A stretch of 64,000 nucleotides of DNA from UBA822 sp965249775 (GTDB lineage Bacteria; Gemmatimonadota; Gemmatimonadetes; Longimicrobiales; Gaopeijiaceae): positions 1,736,001 to 1,800,000 of the forward strand of contig OZ252253.1 in assembly GCA_965249775.1 (NCBI GenBank). Reading direction: 5' to 3'. The notes below the pieces were generated by a model that saw only the letters and a program-made list of their open reading frames with translations, ran no database searches and was not told the DNA's origin. Below, piece by piece: positions 9,112-17,632 of the stretch. Both the position numbers and the translations under genes were made by a program. Numbering within the stretch: the first letter of the stretch is position 1; each line of letters opens with the position of its first letter.

Positions 9112-9603
9112 ATGCTACCTCCTGACCTTCTACTACCTTTCTTCGAGTGGTTGGATACCCTCCGGATCGGCGACTGGATAAGTACTTCATCGTGGGCCGC
9201 GCCAGTGATCAACGTGATGCACATCCTCACGCTGGTCATGGTGTTCGGCTCGCTGCTCATCGTCGACGTGCGACTGCTCGGCATGGGGATGACGCAGCAG
9301 TCGGTGGCGAGCGTCGCGCGAGACGCGCGTCCGTTGCTGATCGGAGCACTCATCTGCATGCTGCTCACCGGCTTTCCGCAGGTCCTGTCCCTCCCCATCA
9401 GACAGTATTACAGCCCGTTCTTCTGGATGAAGATGCGGCTCCTTCTGGTCGCCTTGATCTTCACCTTCACGCTCCGACACAAGGTGACCATGGCGGACGA
9501 GGCAAGGGTGGGGCCGGTCTGGGGCAAGGTGGTGGGGCTCATGTCCATAGCCCTCTGGACGTGGGTAGCCGTGGAAGGGCGCCTGATCGGACTGCTCTCG
9601 TAA
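9112..9603 (+). CDS. Four-helix membrane protein, paralogue of the preceding gene
   Basis: A 163-residue membrane protein with four hydrophobic helices, similar in length and layout to the protein at 8599-9099. Shared points are the FFEWLDTLRIG start, the first helix followed by LIVDVRLLGMG, the SPFFWMKMRLLLVALIF helix (YWLKIALIVLASVNI in the relative) and a closing ALWTWVAVEGRLIG. It is 12 bases downstream of its relative and presumably in the same transcript. It could form a hetero-oligomer with it. No cofactor site is obvious. Confidence 0.65.
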   Translation: MLPPDLLLPFFEWLDTLRIGDWISTSSWAAPVINVMHILTLVMVFGSLLIVDVRLLGMGMTQQSVASVARDARPLLIGALICMLLTGFPQVLSLPIRQYYSPFFWMKMRLLLVALIFTFTLRHKVTMADEARVGPVWGKVVGLMSIALWTWVAVEGRLIGLLS

Positions 9604-9620
9604 CGGGTTGAGGAGAACAC

Positions 9621-9980
9621 ATGCCGGAGAAATCTGTGGAAGATAGCGGCCCCAACGAGCCTGAGGGGGAGGTGGAAGACAGCGGCCCCAACGAGCCCGA
9701 GGGGGAGGTGGAAGACAGCGGCCTCAACGAGCCCGAGGGGGAGGTGGAAGACAGCGGCCTCAACGAGCCCGAAGGGGAGGTGGAAGACAGCGGCCTCAAC
9801 GAGCCCGAGGGCGAGGTGGTGGAGGGCGCACTCGCGGGGAAGGCGGGAGACAGACCCTTCAGCCGCCTCGTTCTGGTGCTCGGAGTGGGCTTTTCGGTCC
9901 TTTTTCTCGCATGGACGATCATGCGAACGATCTCCGAGGGATTCGGCTGGCCGTACTATGGCTGGCCGTCCGGGTACTAG
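9621..9980 (+). CDS. Small single-span membrane protein with an acidic repeat domain
   Basis: A 119-residue protein of unknown function. Residues 6-65 are five copies of a 12-residue acidic unit (VEDSG, Pro or Leu, then NEPEGE). A hydrophobic helix at roughly 80-105 (LVLVLGVGFSVLFLAW) follows, then a short tail ending WPYYGWPSGY. There is no signal peptide, so the repeat domain is probably cytoplasmic or the helix acts as a signal anchor. It starts 17 bases after the preceding membrane-protein gene, with GAGGAG just upstream, and is likely in the same operon. A role as an acidic spacer or as partner of the membrane pair is only a guess. Confidence 0.6.
   Translation: MPEKSVEDSGPNEPEGEVEDSGPNEPEGEVEDSGLNEPEGEVEDSGLNEPEGEVEDSGLNEPEGEVVEGALAGKAGDRPFSRLVLVLGVGFSVLFLAWTIMRTISEGFGWPYYGWPSGY
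9636..9815 (+). repeat. Five tandem 36-base units inside the acidic membrane protein gene
   Basis: Five nearly identical 36-base units encode the 12-residue repeat. They differ mainly by a Pro/Leu codon change and a few synonymous sites. Because the unit is a multiple of three, gain or loss of copies keeps the reading frame. Confidence 0.9.
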
Positions 9981-11044
9981 TTCGGATTCTCCGCGTCCAG
10001 GCGCTCCTGGTAGCGTGCACCCCTCAGTACGTTGCCGAGCGCGTAATTCCCTTCGTGGCAGGCGTACTCGTATACGAGGTCGTTCAGCGCCTTCATCGGC
10101 ACTTCGCCTCCCCACGGGGCGGTGTACGTCCCAGGATCGGTGACGGTGAACTCGTAGTTGATCGTGTTCTCGTCCACCCGCGTGAGGCGCTCGACCACCC
10201 TCCACTCCTCGGAGCCACCGGGATAGATGTACGAGTGCTTGTTCAGCTGAGCCCGCGGCTGGTTGGCGGTCTCGATCACGAGCGTATCGCCCTCCCAGTG
10301 GCCCCACGAGTCGCCCATCCAGGGACGGATATGGTCCGGTAACGGCGCGGGCTCCCCAAGGCGGATGATGCGCGTGTCGTGGACCATCTCTGTCATGATC
10401 ATGACGTGGTCGGCGGTCTGCACGATCGTGTAATTGTTGTTGTAGCCGTAGTTCGGCAGCATAGGAGGCCCGGCGTTGGAGCCGTACGACATGAAGCAGC
10501 GCTCGGGAAGCGGCCGGTCTTCGGGATTGTCGTACTCGCCGAGTCCGATGGCGACGTTCAGGAGCCCCGCGGCCTGTCGCTGCCCCGCTGGTGTCAGCGG
10601 AGGAAATTGGCCGTTTGCGGGGTTCGTGATGAGCGAGCTTCGCGGCTCACCGTTGTAGATGGCAACCCGGTCGCCCTGATCCCAATAGACGTAGTTGTAG
10701 CATGTCGTCGCCCCATCGAGACAGATCGGGTTGGTGCCACCCGTCGGCGGAGGCGCCCGATCGGGATCGCTTGCCGTGGCGCCCGCCTCGACGATTTGAT
10801 CCCGCATCCCCTCGATCGCCGCCACCTGGTCGGGGGTCAACACGCGGTCCTGCCCTGGCGGGCGCGTGATCGGCGTGACCGTGACATTGGTCCAGTTGCC
10901 CTGGAGGTCCGGATGACCATCGGGCGTGCGGGGCACGACCCACGTCCCAGAGGCGCCGGACCCGACTTGCGCGGCTGTCAGCGAGACAGGAGCCGCCACT
11001 GCGGTCGCTACGCAAAGAGCTAGAATTGAAGCACGATAACGCAT
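9977..11044 (-). CDS. Secreted protein of the PDG-x-PDLQGNW family, copy 1
   Basis: A 355-residue secreted protein of unknown function, with signal peptide MRYRASILALCVATAVAAPVS. It is the most downstream member of a tandem family of five close paralogues. Conserved blocks are PRTPDGHPDLQGNW after the signal, GEPRSSLITNPANG, a central PPMLPNYGYNNNYTIVQT, HIRPWMGDSWGHWEGDTLV, and a C-terminal EYACHEGNYALGNVL. The one conserved Cys-His pair in YACHEGN is not a CxxCH haem motif. The regular W- and G-rich blocks suggest a beta-rich fold. This copy and copy 5 carry an extra short segment with two cysteines (PICLDGATTCYN). I do not recognise a biochemical role. Confidence 0.75.
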   Translation of the reverse strand: MRYRASILALCVATAVAAPVSLTAAQVGSGASGTWVVPRTPDGHPDLQGNWTNVTVTPITRPPGQDRVLTPDQVAAIEGMRDQIVEAGATASDPDRAPPPTGGTNPICLDGATTCYNYVYWDQGDRVAIYNGEPRSSLITNPANGQFPPLTPAGQRQAAGLLNVAIGLGEYDNPEDRPLPERCFMSYGSNAGPPMLPNYGYNNNYTIVQTADHVMIMTEMVHDTRIIRLGEPAPLPDHIRPWMGDSWGHWEGDTLVIETANQPRAQLNKHSYIYPGGSEEWRVVERLTRVDENTINYEFTVTDPGTYTAPWGGEVPMKALNDLVYEYACHEGNYALGNVLRGARYQERLDAENPN

Positions 11045-11065
11045 GATCCCTCTCCCCTTCCCCGG

Positions 11066-12118
11066 CTAGTTCTGATTCTGCGCTTCCAAGCGTTCCTGAT
11101 AGCGCGCACCACTCAATATGTTCGAGAGAGCGTAATTCCCCTCATGACAAGCGTACTCGTAGAGCCGGTCGTGCAGCGCCTTCATGGGAATCTCGCCCCC
11201 CCAGGTGTCGGTGTACGTCGACGGGTCGTCGACCGTGAACTGATACAGGACCGTCTCCTCGTCGACCCGGCTGAACCGCTCGATGACCGTCATATTTTCC
11301 GGCGAGGTGCCGCGGTACCGGTGCACCGGATTGATGTTGGTGGTCTCGACCACGAGCACGTCCCCCTCCCAGTGGCCCCACGAGTCACCCATCCACGGGC
11401 TGATGTGGTCAGGAAGTCGGGGGCCCGATCCGATCCGGATGATGCGAGCGTCGTGGACCATCTCGGCCATGATCAATACGTGGTCGGGGGTCTGCACGAT
11501 CGTATAGTTGTTGTTGTAGGCGCCGTTGGGGAGCATCGGCGGACCAATGTTGCGGCCAAACGAAACGATGCACCGTTCACCGAGAGGTCGGACCTCGGGG
11601 TGGTCGTACTGGCCGAATTGTCTAATCAACTGCCGATATTCCCGCGCCGCCGCATCGGCCTCGGGTGTCCGCGAAGGTACGCGACCATCCGCCGGCTGCG
11701 TGATCAGGGAGCTTCTGGGTTCACCGTTGACGACAGCCACCCGACTACCCTGATCCATATAGATGCCGTTGTAACCGCCGACATTGCCCGCGCCTCCCCT
11801 CGATCCGTCCCCACCCACGGGCGGCGCGGGACGATTCGGGTCGCTCGGTCGGCTGACCCGCTCGATATAGCCCGCAGCCCTCCCCTCCCGACGTTCGACC
11901 TCCTCCCAGCTGAGAATCGGGCCTTGGTCTCGCGGGCGCTCAAGCGGCGTAAGCGTGGCCGAGCTCCAATTCCCCTGCAGGTCCGGACGGCCATCGGGCG
12001 TCCGAGGCACGACCCACTCACCGGAGGTGCCCGCTGCGGTCTGCGCCGCTACGGATGAGACCGGTCCCAGGAAGGCGATCGCAAAACAAAAGGCGACAAG
12101 CGAGGCAGGATAACGCAT
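11066..12118 (-). CDS. Secreted protein of the PDG-x-PDLQGNW family, copy 2
   Basis: A 350-residue paralogue of copies 1 and 3-5. The start at 12118 is chosen because AAGGGAAGGTG lies just upstream and a good signal peptide begins there (MRYPASLVAFCFAIAFLG); the frame remains open upstream by chance. All family blocks are present: PRTPDGRPDLQGNWSSATL, PPMLPNGAYNNNYTIVQT, HISPWMGDSWGHWEGDVLV and YEYACHEGNYALSNILSG. It sits 21 bases before copy 1 and 19 bases after copy 3 on the same strand, so one transcript is likely. The function is unknown. Confidence 0.75.
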   Translation of the reverse strand: MRYPASLVAFCFAIAFLGPVSSVAAQTAAGTSGEWVVPRTPDGRPDLQGNWSSATLTPLERPRDQGPILSWEEVERREGRAAGYIERVSRPSDPNRPAPPVGGDGSRGGAGNVGGYNGIYMDQGSRVAVVNGEPRSSLITQPADGRVPSRTPEADAAAREYRQLIRQFGQYDHPEVRPLGERCIVSFGRNIGPPMLPNGAYNNNYTIVQTPDHVLIMAEMVHDARIIRIGSGPRLPDHISPWMGDSWGHWEGDVLVVETTNINPVHRYRGTSPENMTVIERFSRVDEETVLYQFTVDDPSTYTDTWGGEIPMKALHDRLYEYACHEGNYALSNILSGARYQERLEAQNQN

Positions 12119-12137
12119 GATCACCTTCCCTTTTCGG

Positions 12138-13163
12138 CTAGTTTTGATTCTCCGCTTCCAAGCGCTCCTGATAGCGTGCACCGCTCAAAATGTTCGAGAG
12201 CGCGTAATTCCCCTCGTGACAGGCATACTCGTAGAGCCGGTCGTTCAGGGCCATCATCGGGACCTGGCCACCCCAGGGCTCGGTGTAGGTCGACGGGTCA
12301 TTGATCGTGAACTCGTAGAGGACCGCGTCCTCGGCCATACGGCTGAACCGCTCGGTCACCTTCATCTCTTCCCCAGAATATCGGTGCAGGGGATTGATGT
12401 TGGTCGTCTCTACCACGAGCACATCGCCCTCCCAATGACCCCATGAGTCACCCATCCACGGACGTATGTGGTCGGGCAGCCGCGGGCCATCGCCGATCCG
12501 TATGATCCGAGCGTCGTGTACCATCTCTGCCATGATCACGACATGGTCTGGGGTCTGCACGATCGTATAGTTGTTGTTGTAGAAACCGTTGGGGAGCATC
12601 GGTGGACCCGCATTGCTGCCGAAGGACACGAGGCAGCGCTCACCCAGCGGTCGAAGCTCCGGGTGGTCGTACTGGCCGAACTGGCTCCTGGACTCCCTCC
12701 GCTCCGCTCTGCGCGCTTGGGCTTCGGGTGTCAATTCGGGCGTGCGGCCATCAGCCGGATGGGTGATCAACGAGCTTCTCGGTTCACCATAGACCTTGGC
12801 CACCTTATCACCGCGATCGATATAGATGCCGTTGTATCCACCGACACCACCGCCTGCCTGCGGGGCCGAGCGATCCGGGTCGCTCGGTTGGCTCACCCTC
12901 TCGAGAAAGTTCGACGCCCTACCCTCTCGAGCTTCGACCTCGTCCCAAGTGAGAACAAGGTCTTGGCCCTCCGGACGCTGGAGCGGGGTGATGGTGGCCG
13001 AGCTCCAATTACCCTGGAGATCCGGACGACCGTCGGCCGTCCGGGGAACGACCCAGTCTCCGGCATCACGGGCCTGGGCCTGCACAGCCACCGGTGAGAC
13101 CAATCCAGACACCGTGACCGCAACACACAGCCCTAACAACGAAGCAGCGTTACGTAACATCAT
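12138..13163 (-). CDS. Secreted protein of the PDG-x-PDLQGNW family, copy 3
   Basis: A 341-residue paralogue. Its first 55 residues, including the signal peptide MMLRNAASLLGLCVAVTVSG, match copy 4 exactly because both lie in the 675-bp direct duplication. The rest of the protein has diverged from copy 4 but keeps all family blocks, including WMGDSWGHWEGDVLV and YEYACHEGNYALSNILSG. GGGAG stands five to eight bases in front of the two possible ATGs. The DUF6152-like gene lies 47 bases upstream. Confidence 0.75.
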   Translation of the reverse strand: MMLRNAASLLGLCVAVTVSGLVSPVAVQAQARDAGDWVVPRTADGRPDLQGNWSSATITPLQRPEGQDLVLTWDEVEAREGRASNFLERVSQPSDPDRSAPQAGGGVGGYNGIYIDRGDKVAKVYGEPRSSLITHPADGRTPELTPEAQARRAERRESRSQFGQYDHPELRPLGERCLVSFGSNAGPPMLPNGFYNNNYTIVQTPDHVVIMAEMVHDARIIRIGDGPRLPDHIRPWMGDSWGHWEGDVLVVETTNINPLHRYSGEEMKVTERFSRMAEDAVLYEFTINDPSTYTEPWGGQVPMMALNDRLYEYACHEGNYALSNILSGARYQERLEAENQN

Positions 13164-13674
13164 CTTTTCTCCCGTACAGTTGCCTGGATCTTATCTGCCA
13201 GACCGTTGCCCTAGCATCTCCCGGGGGCGGCTCGCCCACGTTGCTCGGCTCCGTCCGTCGGGGCTCCCGTACCTGACGACCCCAGGAAGAACTTCGTGCC
13301 GTCGGTGAACGTCACGTCGCGCCCGTTGGCCCGCAGCAGCGAATGATCCTTCGCCTGATAGCCGTCGACGATCAGCTCGGTGCCGATCGGCAGACACTCC
13401 CGGCGGAGTCCGCGCCGCTGGAGCACATTAGGCGTGCCTCCCTCGACCATCCAGACTTCCTTCATACCGTCATCCTTCGTGATCTCGATATGAATCCACG
13501 AGTGCGGATTCACCCACTCGACTCTCACGATGTTACCCTGGAGCCGAATCGGGGCGTCCGGGTCGAATTCCGCACCGAAGGCGTGGTGGGCAACCGCCGG
13601 CACTGCGTACACCAGGATGGCGAGGGCTCCCGCCACCAACGTCGCGTAAATCAATTTCGCTCGCATGTTACTCA
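13000..13674 (+). repeat. Direct repeat, left copy (675 bp)
   Basis: This segment appears identical to 14603-15277 at a fixed offset of 1603 bases. It spans the 5' end of family copy 3, the 47-bp gap and nearly all of the DUF6152-like gene. Identity stops abruptly at both ends (12999/14602 and 13675/15278). This is what a recent tandem duplication, or gene conversion between the two units, would leave. Confidence 0.85.
13211..13666 (-). CDS. DUF6152-like exported protein, copy A
   Basis: A 151-residue exported protein with signal peptide MRAKLIYATLVAGALAILVYAVPAVA, followed by HHAFGAEFD, then VRVEWVNPHSWIHIEI. These blocks match my memory of the DUF6152 family; the family name should be checked. 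The histidines at the mature N-terminus (AHH) and in NPHSWIHIE suggest a metal site. GGAG stands nine bases upstream of the chosen ATG. The protein is identical to copy B. Its place among secreted PQQ-type and PDLQGNW proteins suggests a shared extracytoplasmic process. Confidence 0.75.
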   Translation of the reverse strand: MRAKLIYATLVAGALAILVYAVPAVAHHAFGAEFDPDAPIRLQGNIVRVEWVNPHSWIHIEITKDDGMKEVWMVEGGTPNVLQRRGLRRECLPIGTELIVDGYQAKDHSLLRANGRDVTFTDGTKFFLGSSGTGAPTDGAEQRGRAAPGRC

Positions 13675-13701
13675 TCTCCGGCTGTGGGCCTGTCACCTCG
13701 G

Positions 13702-14766
13702 CTAGTTCTGATTCTCCGCTTCCAAGCGCTCCTGATAACGCGCACCGCTCAAAATGTTCGAGAGCGCGTAGTTCCCCTCGTGACAGGCATATTCGTACAG
13801 CCGGTCGTTGAGGGCCACCATCGGGACCTGGCCACCCCAGGGCTCGGTGTAGGTCGACGGGTCATCGATGGTGAATTCATAGAGGACGGCGTCCTCGGAC
13901 ATCCGGCTGAACCGCTCGGTCACCTTCATCTCGTCCCCAGAGTACTGCTGCAACGGATGAATGTTCGTCGTCTCGACCACGAGCACATCACCCTCCCAAT
14001 AGCCCCACGAGTCTCCCAACCACGGGCGCATGTGGTCAGGGAGCCGCTCGTCGGGAGGTCGCGGGCCATCGCCGATCCGGATGATCCGAGCGTCGTGGAC
14101 CATCTCTGCCATGATCAGCAGGTGGTCCGCCGTCTGCACGATCGTGTAGTTGTTGTTGTAGAACCCGTTGGGCAGCATCGGTGGGCCCGCATTGCTGCCG
14201 AATGATACGAGGCAGCGCTCGCCGAGCGGTCGAAGCTCGGGGTGGTCATACTGCTCGAACTGGCCCCTGAGCTGCCGGCGCTCCTGGCCCCGCTGCCGTG
14301 CCTCTTCCGTCCGAGGGGGCGTACGACCATTCGCCGGATGGGTGATCAGTGAGCTTCTCGGCTCGCCATAAACGACGGCCACCTTATCGCCCCGATCGAT
14401 GTAGATGCCATTGTAACCGCCAACATTCCCCGCGGCGAAGCCCGAGCCGTCACCACCCTGGGGCGGCGCCGGACGATTCGGATCGCTCGGTTGGCTGACC
14501 CGCTCGAGATAAGTGGCGGCCCTCCCCTCCCGACGTTCGACCTCGTCCCAACTGAGAACCGCGTCTTGGTCTCTCGGGCGCTGGAGGGGAGTGATCGTGG
14601 CTGAGCTCCAATTACCCTGGAGATCCGGACGACCGTCGGCCGTCCGGGGAACGACCCAGTCTCCGGCATCACGGGCCTGGGCCTGCACAGCCACCGGTGA
14701 GACCAATCCAGACACCGTGACCGCAACACACAGCCCTAACAACGAAGCAGCGTTACGTAACATCAT
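13702..14766 (-). CDS. Secreted protein of the PDG-x-PDLQGNW family, copy 4
   Basis: A 354-residue paralogue sharing an identical N-terminal 55 residues with copy 3. Family blocks are intact (PPMLPNGFYNNNYTIVQT, WLGDSWGYWEGDVLV, YEYACHEGNYALSNILSG). A short insertion, PRPPDERLPDHMRPW, distinguishes it and copy 5 from copies 1-3. It ends 35 bases before the start of DUF6152 copy A and begins 47 bases after copy B, so the array is built from two-gene units. Confidence 0.75.
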   Translation of the reverse strand: MMLRNAASLLGLCVAVTVSGLVSPVAVQAQARDAGDWVVPRTADGRPDLQGNWSSATITPLQRPRDQDAVLSWDEVERREGRAATYLERVSQPSDPNRPAPPQGGDGSGFAAGNVGGYNGIYIDRGDKVAVVYGEPRSSLITHPANGRTPPRTEEARQRGQERRQLRGQFEQYDHPELRPLGERCLVSFGSNAGPPMLPNGFYNNNYTIVQTADHLLIMAEMVHDARIIRIGDGPRPPDERLPDHMRPWLGDSWGYWEGDVLVVETTNIHPLQQYSGDEMKVTERFSRMSEDAVLYEFTIDDPSTYTEPWGGQVPMVALNDRLYEYACHEGNYALSNILSGARYQERLEAENQN

Positions 14767-15277
14767 CTTTTCTCCCGTACAGTTGCCTGGATCTTATCTG
14801 CCAGACCGTTGCCCTAGCATCTCCCGGGGGCGGCTCGCCCACGTTGCTCGGCTCCGTCCGTCGGGGCTCCCGTACCTGACGACCCCAGGAAGAACTTCGT
14901 GCCGTCGGTGAACGTCACGTCGCGCCCGTTGGCCCGCAGCAGCGAATGATCCTTCGCCTGATAGCCGTCGACGATCAGCTCGGTGCCGATCGGCAGACAC
15001 TCCCGGCGGAGTCCGCGCCGCTGGAGCACATTAGGCGTGCCTCCCTCGACCATCCAGACTTCCTTCATACCGTCATCCTTCGTGATCTCGATATGAATCC
15101 ACGAGTGCGGATTCACCCACTCGACTCTCACGATGTTACCCTGGAGCCGAATCGGGGCGTCCGGGTCGAATTCCGCACCGAAGGCGTGGTGGGCAACCGC
15201 CGGCACTGCGTACACCAGGATGGCGAGGGCTCCCGCCACCAACGTCGCGTAAATCAATTTCGCTCGCATGTTACTCA
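14603..15277 (+). repeat. Direct repeat, right copy (675 bp)
   Basis: Second copy of the 675-base segment at 13000-13674. It covers the start of family copy 4, the gap and nearly all of DUF6152 copy B. I found no difference between the copies when comparing line by line. Confidence 0.85.
14814..15269 (-). CDS. DUF6152-like exported protein, copy B
   Basis: Same 151-residue protein as copy A, base for base within the duplication. Only the sequence upstream of the ATG differs: here GAGG lies eight bases upstream, derived from the 3' end of copy 5. The frame can be extended upstream to 15422, but that part lies within copy 5 and is rejected as a start. Keeping two identical copies points to a very recent event or to ongoing gene conversion. 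Confidence 0.75.
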   Translation of the reverse strand: MRAKLIYATLVAGALAILVYAVPAVAHHAFGAEFDPDAPIRLQGNIVRVEWVNPHSWIHIEITKDDGMKEVWMVEGGTPNVLQRRGLRRECLPIGTELIVDGYQAKDHSLLRANGRDVTFTDGTKFFLGSSGTGAPTDGAEQRGRAAPGRC

Positions 15278-16351
15278 CCTCTGATTGGTTTGGTCTTGTG
15301 CGTTCATACGCTCTTCGTACCGCGCGCCCTTCAAGATGTTCGAGAGGGCGTAATTCCCCTCGTGGCAGGCATATTCGAACAGCTGGTCGTTCAGAGCCAG
15401 CATGGGGACCTGCCCTCCCCAAGGCTCCGTGTAGGTCGATGGGTCATCGATCGTGAATTCATAGAGAAGAGCGTCCTCGGCGACCCGGCTGAAGCGCTCG
15501 ATCACCCTCATTTCCTTCGAGGTGTACTGCTGCATGGGATGGAGATTGGTGGTCTCGACCACGAGTACATCCCCTTCCCAATGACCCCACGAGTCACCCA
15601 ACCACGGACGCATGTCGTCAGGGAGCCGCTGGTCAGGAGGCCGCGGGCCATCGCCGATTGGGATGACCCGAGCGTCGTGGACCATCTCCGCCATGATCAA
15701 GACATGGTCGGGGGTCTGCACGATCGTGTAGTTGTTGTTGTACCACCCGTTCGGGAGCATCGGTGGTCCAGCATTGCTGCCAAAGGAGATGAGGCAGCGC
15801 TCGGCGACCGGTCGGACCTCGGGGTGGTCGTACGGGCCGAACTGGCGACGAAGCTCGAAGGACTCGGCTGACCGCTCCCGAGCCTCGGCAGTCCGAGGCG
15901 GGACACGGCCATTCGCCGGCTGTGTGACGAGAGAGCTCCTGGGCTCGCCATTCACGACGGCCACCCGCGAACCAGCGTCTATATATACCTGGTTGTAGCA
16001 CGTGGTCGCCGCATCGATGCAGATCGGGTTTCTACCCCCGGCGGGTGGCGCCTCGCGGTTCGGGTCGCTCGCCTCCGAGCGCTCGTTTACGAGCGCTTCC
16101 CGCCCCTGCTCGATCCGTGTGACCTCCTCCGGCGTCAGAACCGCGTCCCGCCCACTCGGGCGACTGAGCGGGGTCAACGTCGCGTTGGACCAGTTTCCCT
16201 GAAGGTCCGGACGGCCATCGGCTGTCCGCGGCAGGACCCAGTCGCTGGCATCGCGGGTCTGGGCCTGCGCAGCCACTGGCGAAAGCGCCGACAACACCGA
16301 CGCCGTCGCAATGGACAACGCCATAAAGCCCGTGAAGGAACGCTTGGTCAT
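15275..16351 (-). CDS. Secreted protein of the PDG-x-PDLQGNW family, copy 5
   Basis: A 358-residue paralogue with signal peptide MTKRSFTGFMALSIATASVL. It has PRTADGRPDLQGNWSNATL, the two-cysteine segment PICIDAATTCYN shared with copy 1, PPMLPNGWYNNNYTIVQT and YEYA-like FEYACHEGNYALSNILKG. It ends five bases before DUF6152 copy B and begins directly after the stop of the more distant relative at 16352. It is probably the second gene of the operon. The function is unknown. Confidence 0.75.
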   Translation of the reverse strand: MTKRSFTGFMALSIATASVLSALSPVAAQAQTRDASDWVLPRTADGRPDLQGNWSNATLTPLSRPSGRDAVLTPEEVTRIEQGREALVNERSEASDPNREAPPAGGRNPICIDAATTCYNQVYIDAGSRVAVVNGEPRSSLVTQPANGRVPPRTAEARERSAESFELRRQFGPYDHPEVRPVAERCLISFGSNAGPPMLPNGWYNNNYTIVQTPDHVLIMAEMVHDARVIPIGDGPRPPDQRLPDDMRPWLGDSWGHWEGDVLVVETTNLHPMQQYTSKEMRVIERFSRVAEDALLYEFTIDDPSTYTEPWGGQVPMLALNDQLFEYACHEGNYALSNILKGARYEERMNAQDQTNQR

Positions 16352-17224
16352 CTAATTCCCCGCCGTGCCTGTCGGGGTCTTCCTGTACTGCCCATACAGG
16401 AGCTCTTCCACGAACTCGACGCACTTGAATACGCCGATCCGGGCGTTGTCCTCGATGTGCCTGTACAGGGGCAGCCGGATCGTCCACGGACGAGAATACG
16501 TCTGCGGATCTTCCATCCGGGCCTCGTACATGATGTGGTTAGGGCTGATCATCTGGTACCGCTCTGTGACCCTGAGCTGATAGCTGTGATGATTCCCTGC
16601 ACGGTCGAGCCAGGCCTGACCGGTGAATCCAGCCACCTCGACGACGAAGGTGTCGCCGTCCCAATGGCCAACCGACTGGCCCATCCAGGAGTCAACCTGC
16701 GCCGGGCCCGGATCCTGGAGATAGACGTTGCGATCCGCACCCGCGAATTCATACGTGATGAAGAACGCACTTTCGCTCTGAAAGATCTGGAACGGGAAGG
16801 GCATGTACGTAGCGCGCGGGACCCCCGGCAGATAGCACTTCGTCGCGGGGTCGCGCGTGAGCCAGTTCTCGCGGTTCTCGTTCCTGATGGCTAGCGCCTG
16901 CGGCGTATAAGGAATCACGCCGCCTTCGACGATACCCATGCTAGGCGGTATGGCGCCATGCGCCCCGAACGCCACAATTTCCGGCGCCGGCACGGGGATG
17001 AGCGGACCGGGCACCAGGGCCAACGCCGCGCTGGCTTGGTGTGGCTCGATATCCCAATGGGCGTTGCCGAGCGCCTGCCAGATGCCACTCAGGTTCGGCC
17101 TGCCATCGGCATTTCTGGGAATGTCCTGGGCTTGTCCGTCCGCGGGGACGAGCATTACCGCGAGCAAGGCGACCGCGCACGCCGTGGTTAGCGCACGCAC
17201 GTAAAGCTTGATGATGGACGACAT
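16352..17224 (-). CDS. Distant secreted relative of the PDLQGNW family
   Basis: A 290-residue secreted protein, shorter and more divergent than copies 1-5 but of the same general pattern: IPRNADGRPNLSGIWQALG after the signal peptide and WMGQSVGHWDGDTFVVEV in the middle. It lacks the YACHEGN block; its C-terminus reads KCVEFVEELLYGQYRK. The start at 17224 has AGGAGG eight bases upstream and gives a clean signal peptide (ending ADGQAQ). It is the first gene of the minus-strand array, whose promoter should lie in the gap to its right. The function is unknown. Confidence 0.7.
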   Translation of the reverse strand: MSSIIKLYVRALTTACAVALLAVMLVPADGQAQDIPRNADGRPNLSGIWQALGNAHWDIEPHQASAALALVPGPLIPVPAPEIVAFGAHGAIPPSMGIVEGGVIPYTPQALAIRNENRENWLTRDPATKCYLPGVPRATYMPFPFQIFQSESAFFITYEFAGADRNVYLQDPGPAQVDSWMGQSVGHWDGDTFVVEVAGFTGQAWLDRAGNHHSYQLRVTERYQMISPNHIMYEARMEDPQTYSRPWTIRLPLYRHIEDNARIGVFKCVEFVEELLYGQYRKTPTGTAGN

Positions 17225-17632
17225 CACCTGATCCTCCTGGTTCTCGTTGCGATGTAACCGAGGAGTATATGGCCTTCGGCCGCTCCTAGCCAGTAAGAAA
17301 CCGAGGTGTGTCGCTTTTGCGCGAAACTCGCGTCGGCACGGCCGGGTCGCTCCGGCGAAAATCCGAGCACCGTTTGGGCCCGCCATAGCCATCCTCCTTA
17401 TCAACAGGGACCGCCCAGGCGGGTTGGGGGAACGACTGAATCTACCGCGTTTGGACTCTAGTGAGAAGGAAACAGCCACACCAAGTGTTTATCAGCGGCG
17501 GTCGTGCCTTGCTTGCGTACTGGCGGAAGCGCCCCTCAGATTGCGGGACTCTACAGCCCAGGGCCCGCTCTTGGCGCACCGTCTGTTTCTTCGCGGGCCC
17601 GACTCTGTGGGTGTGAGTGCAGGAGCTCAGGT
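17225..17632. other. Divergent intergenic region without a gene
   Basis: About 408 bases between the minus-strand secreted-protein array and the plus-strand antiporter gene. Open frames run through it from both sides but do not look like protein. It must contain the promoters for both units. I see no convincing -35/-10 pair, inverted repeat or RNA element. Confidence 0.5.

Noticed and set aside
9408..10307. Minus-strand frame of 299 codons with a fivefold HLPLGLVEAAVF repeat
   Set aside because: The repeat is only the complement of the 36-base units of the plus-strand acidic protein, and the frame also overlaps the 3' end of a secreted paralogue.
14814..15422. Longer version of DUF6152 copy B starting at 15422
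   Set aside because: The extra 51 codons lie inside copy 5 of the secreted family, and the signal peptide starts at 15269 as in copy A.
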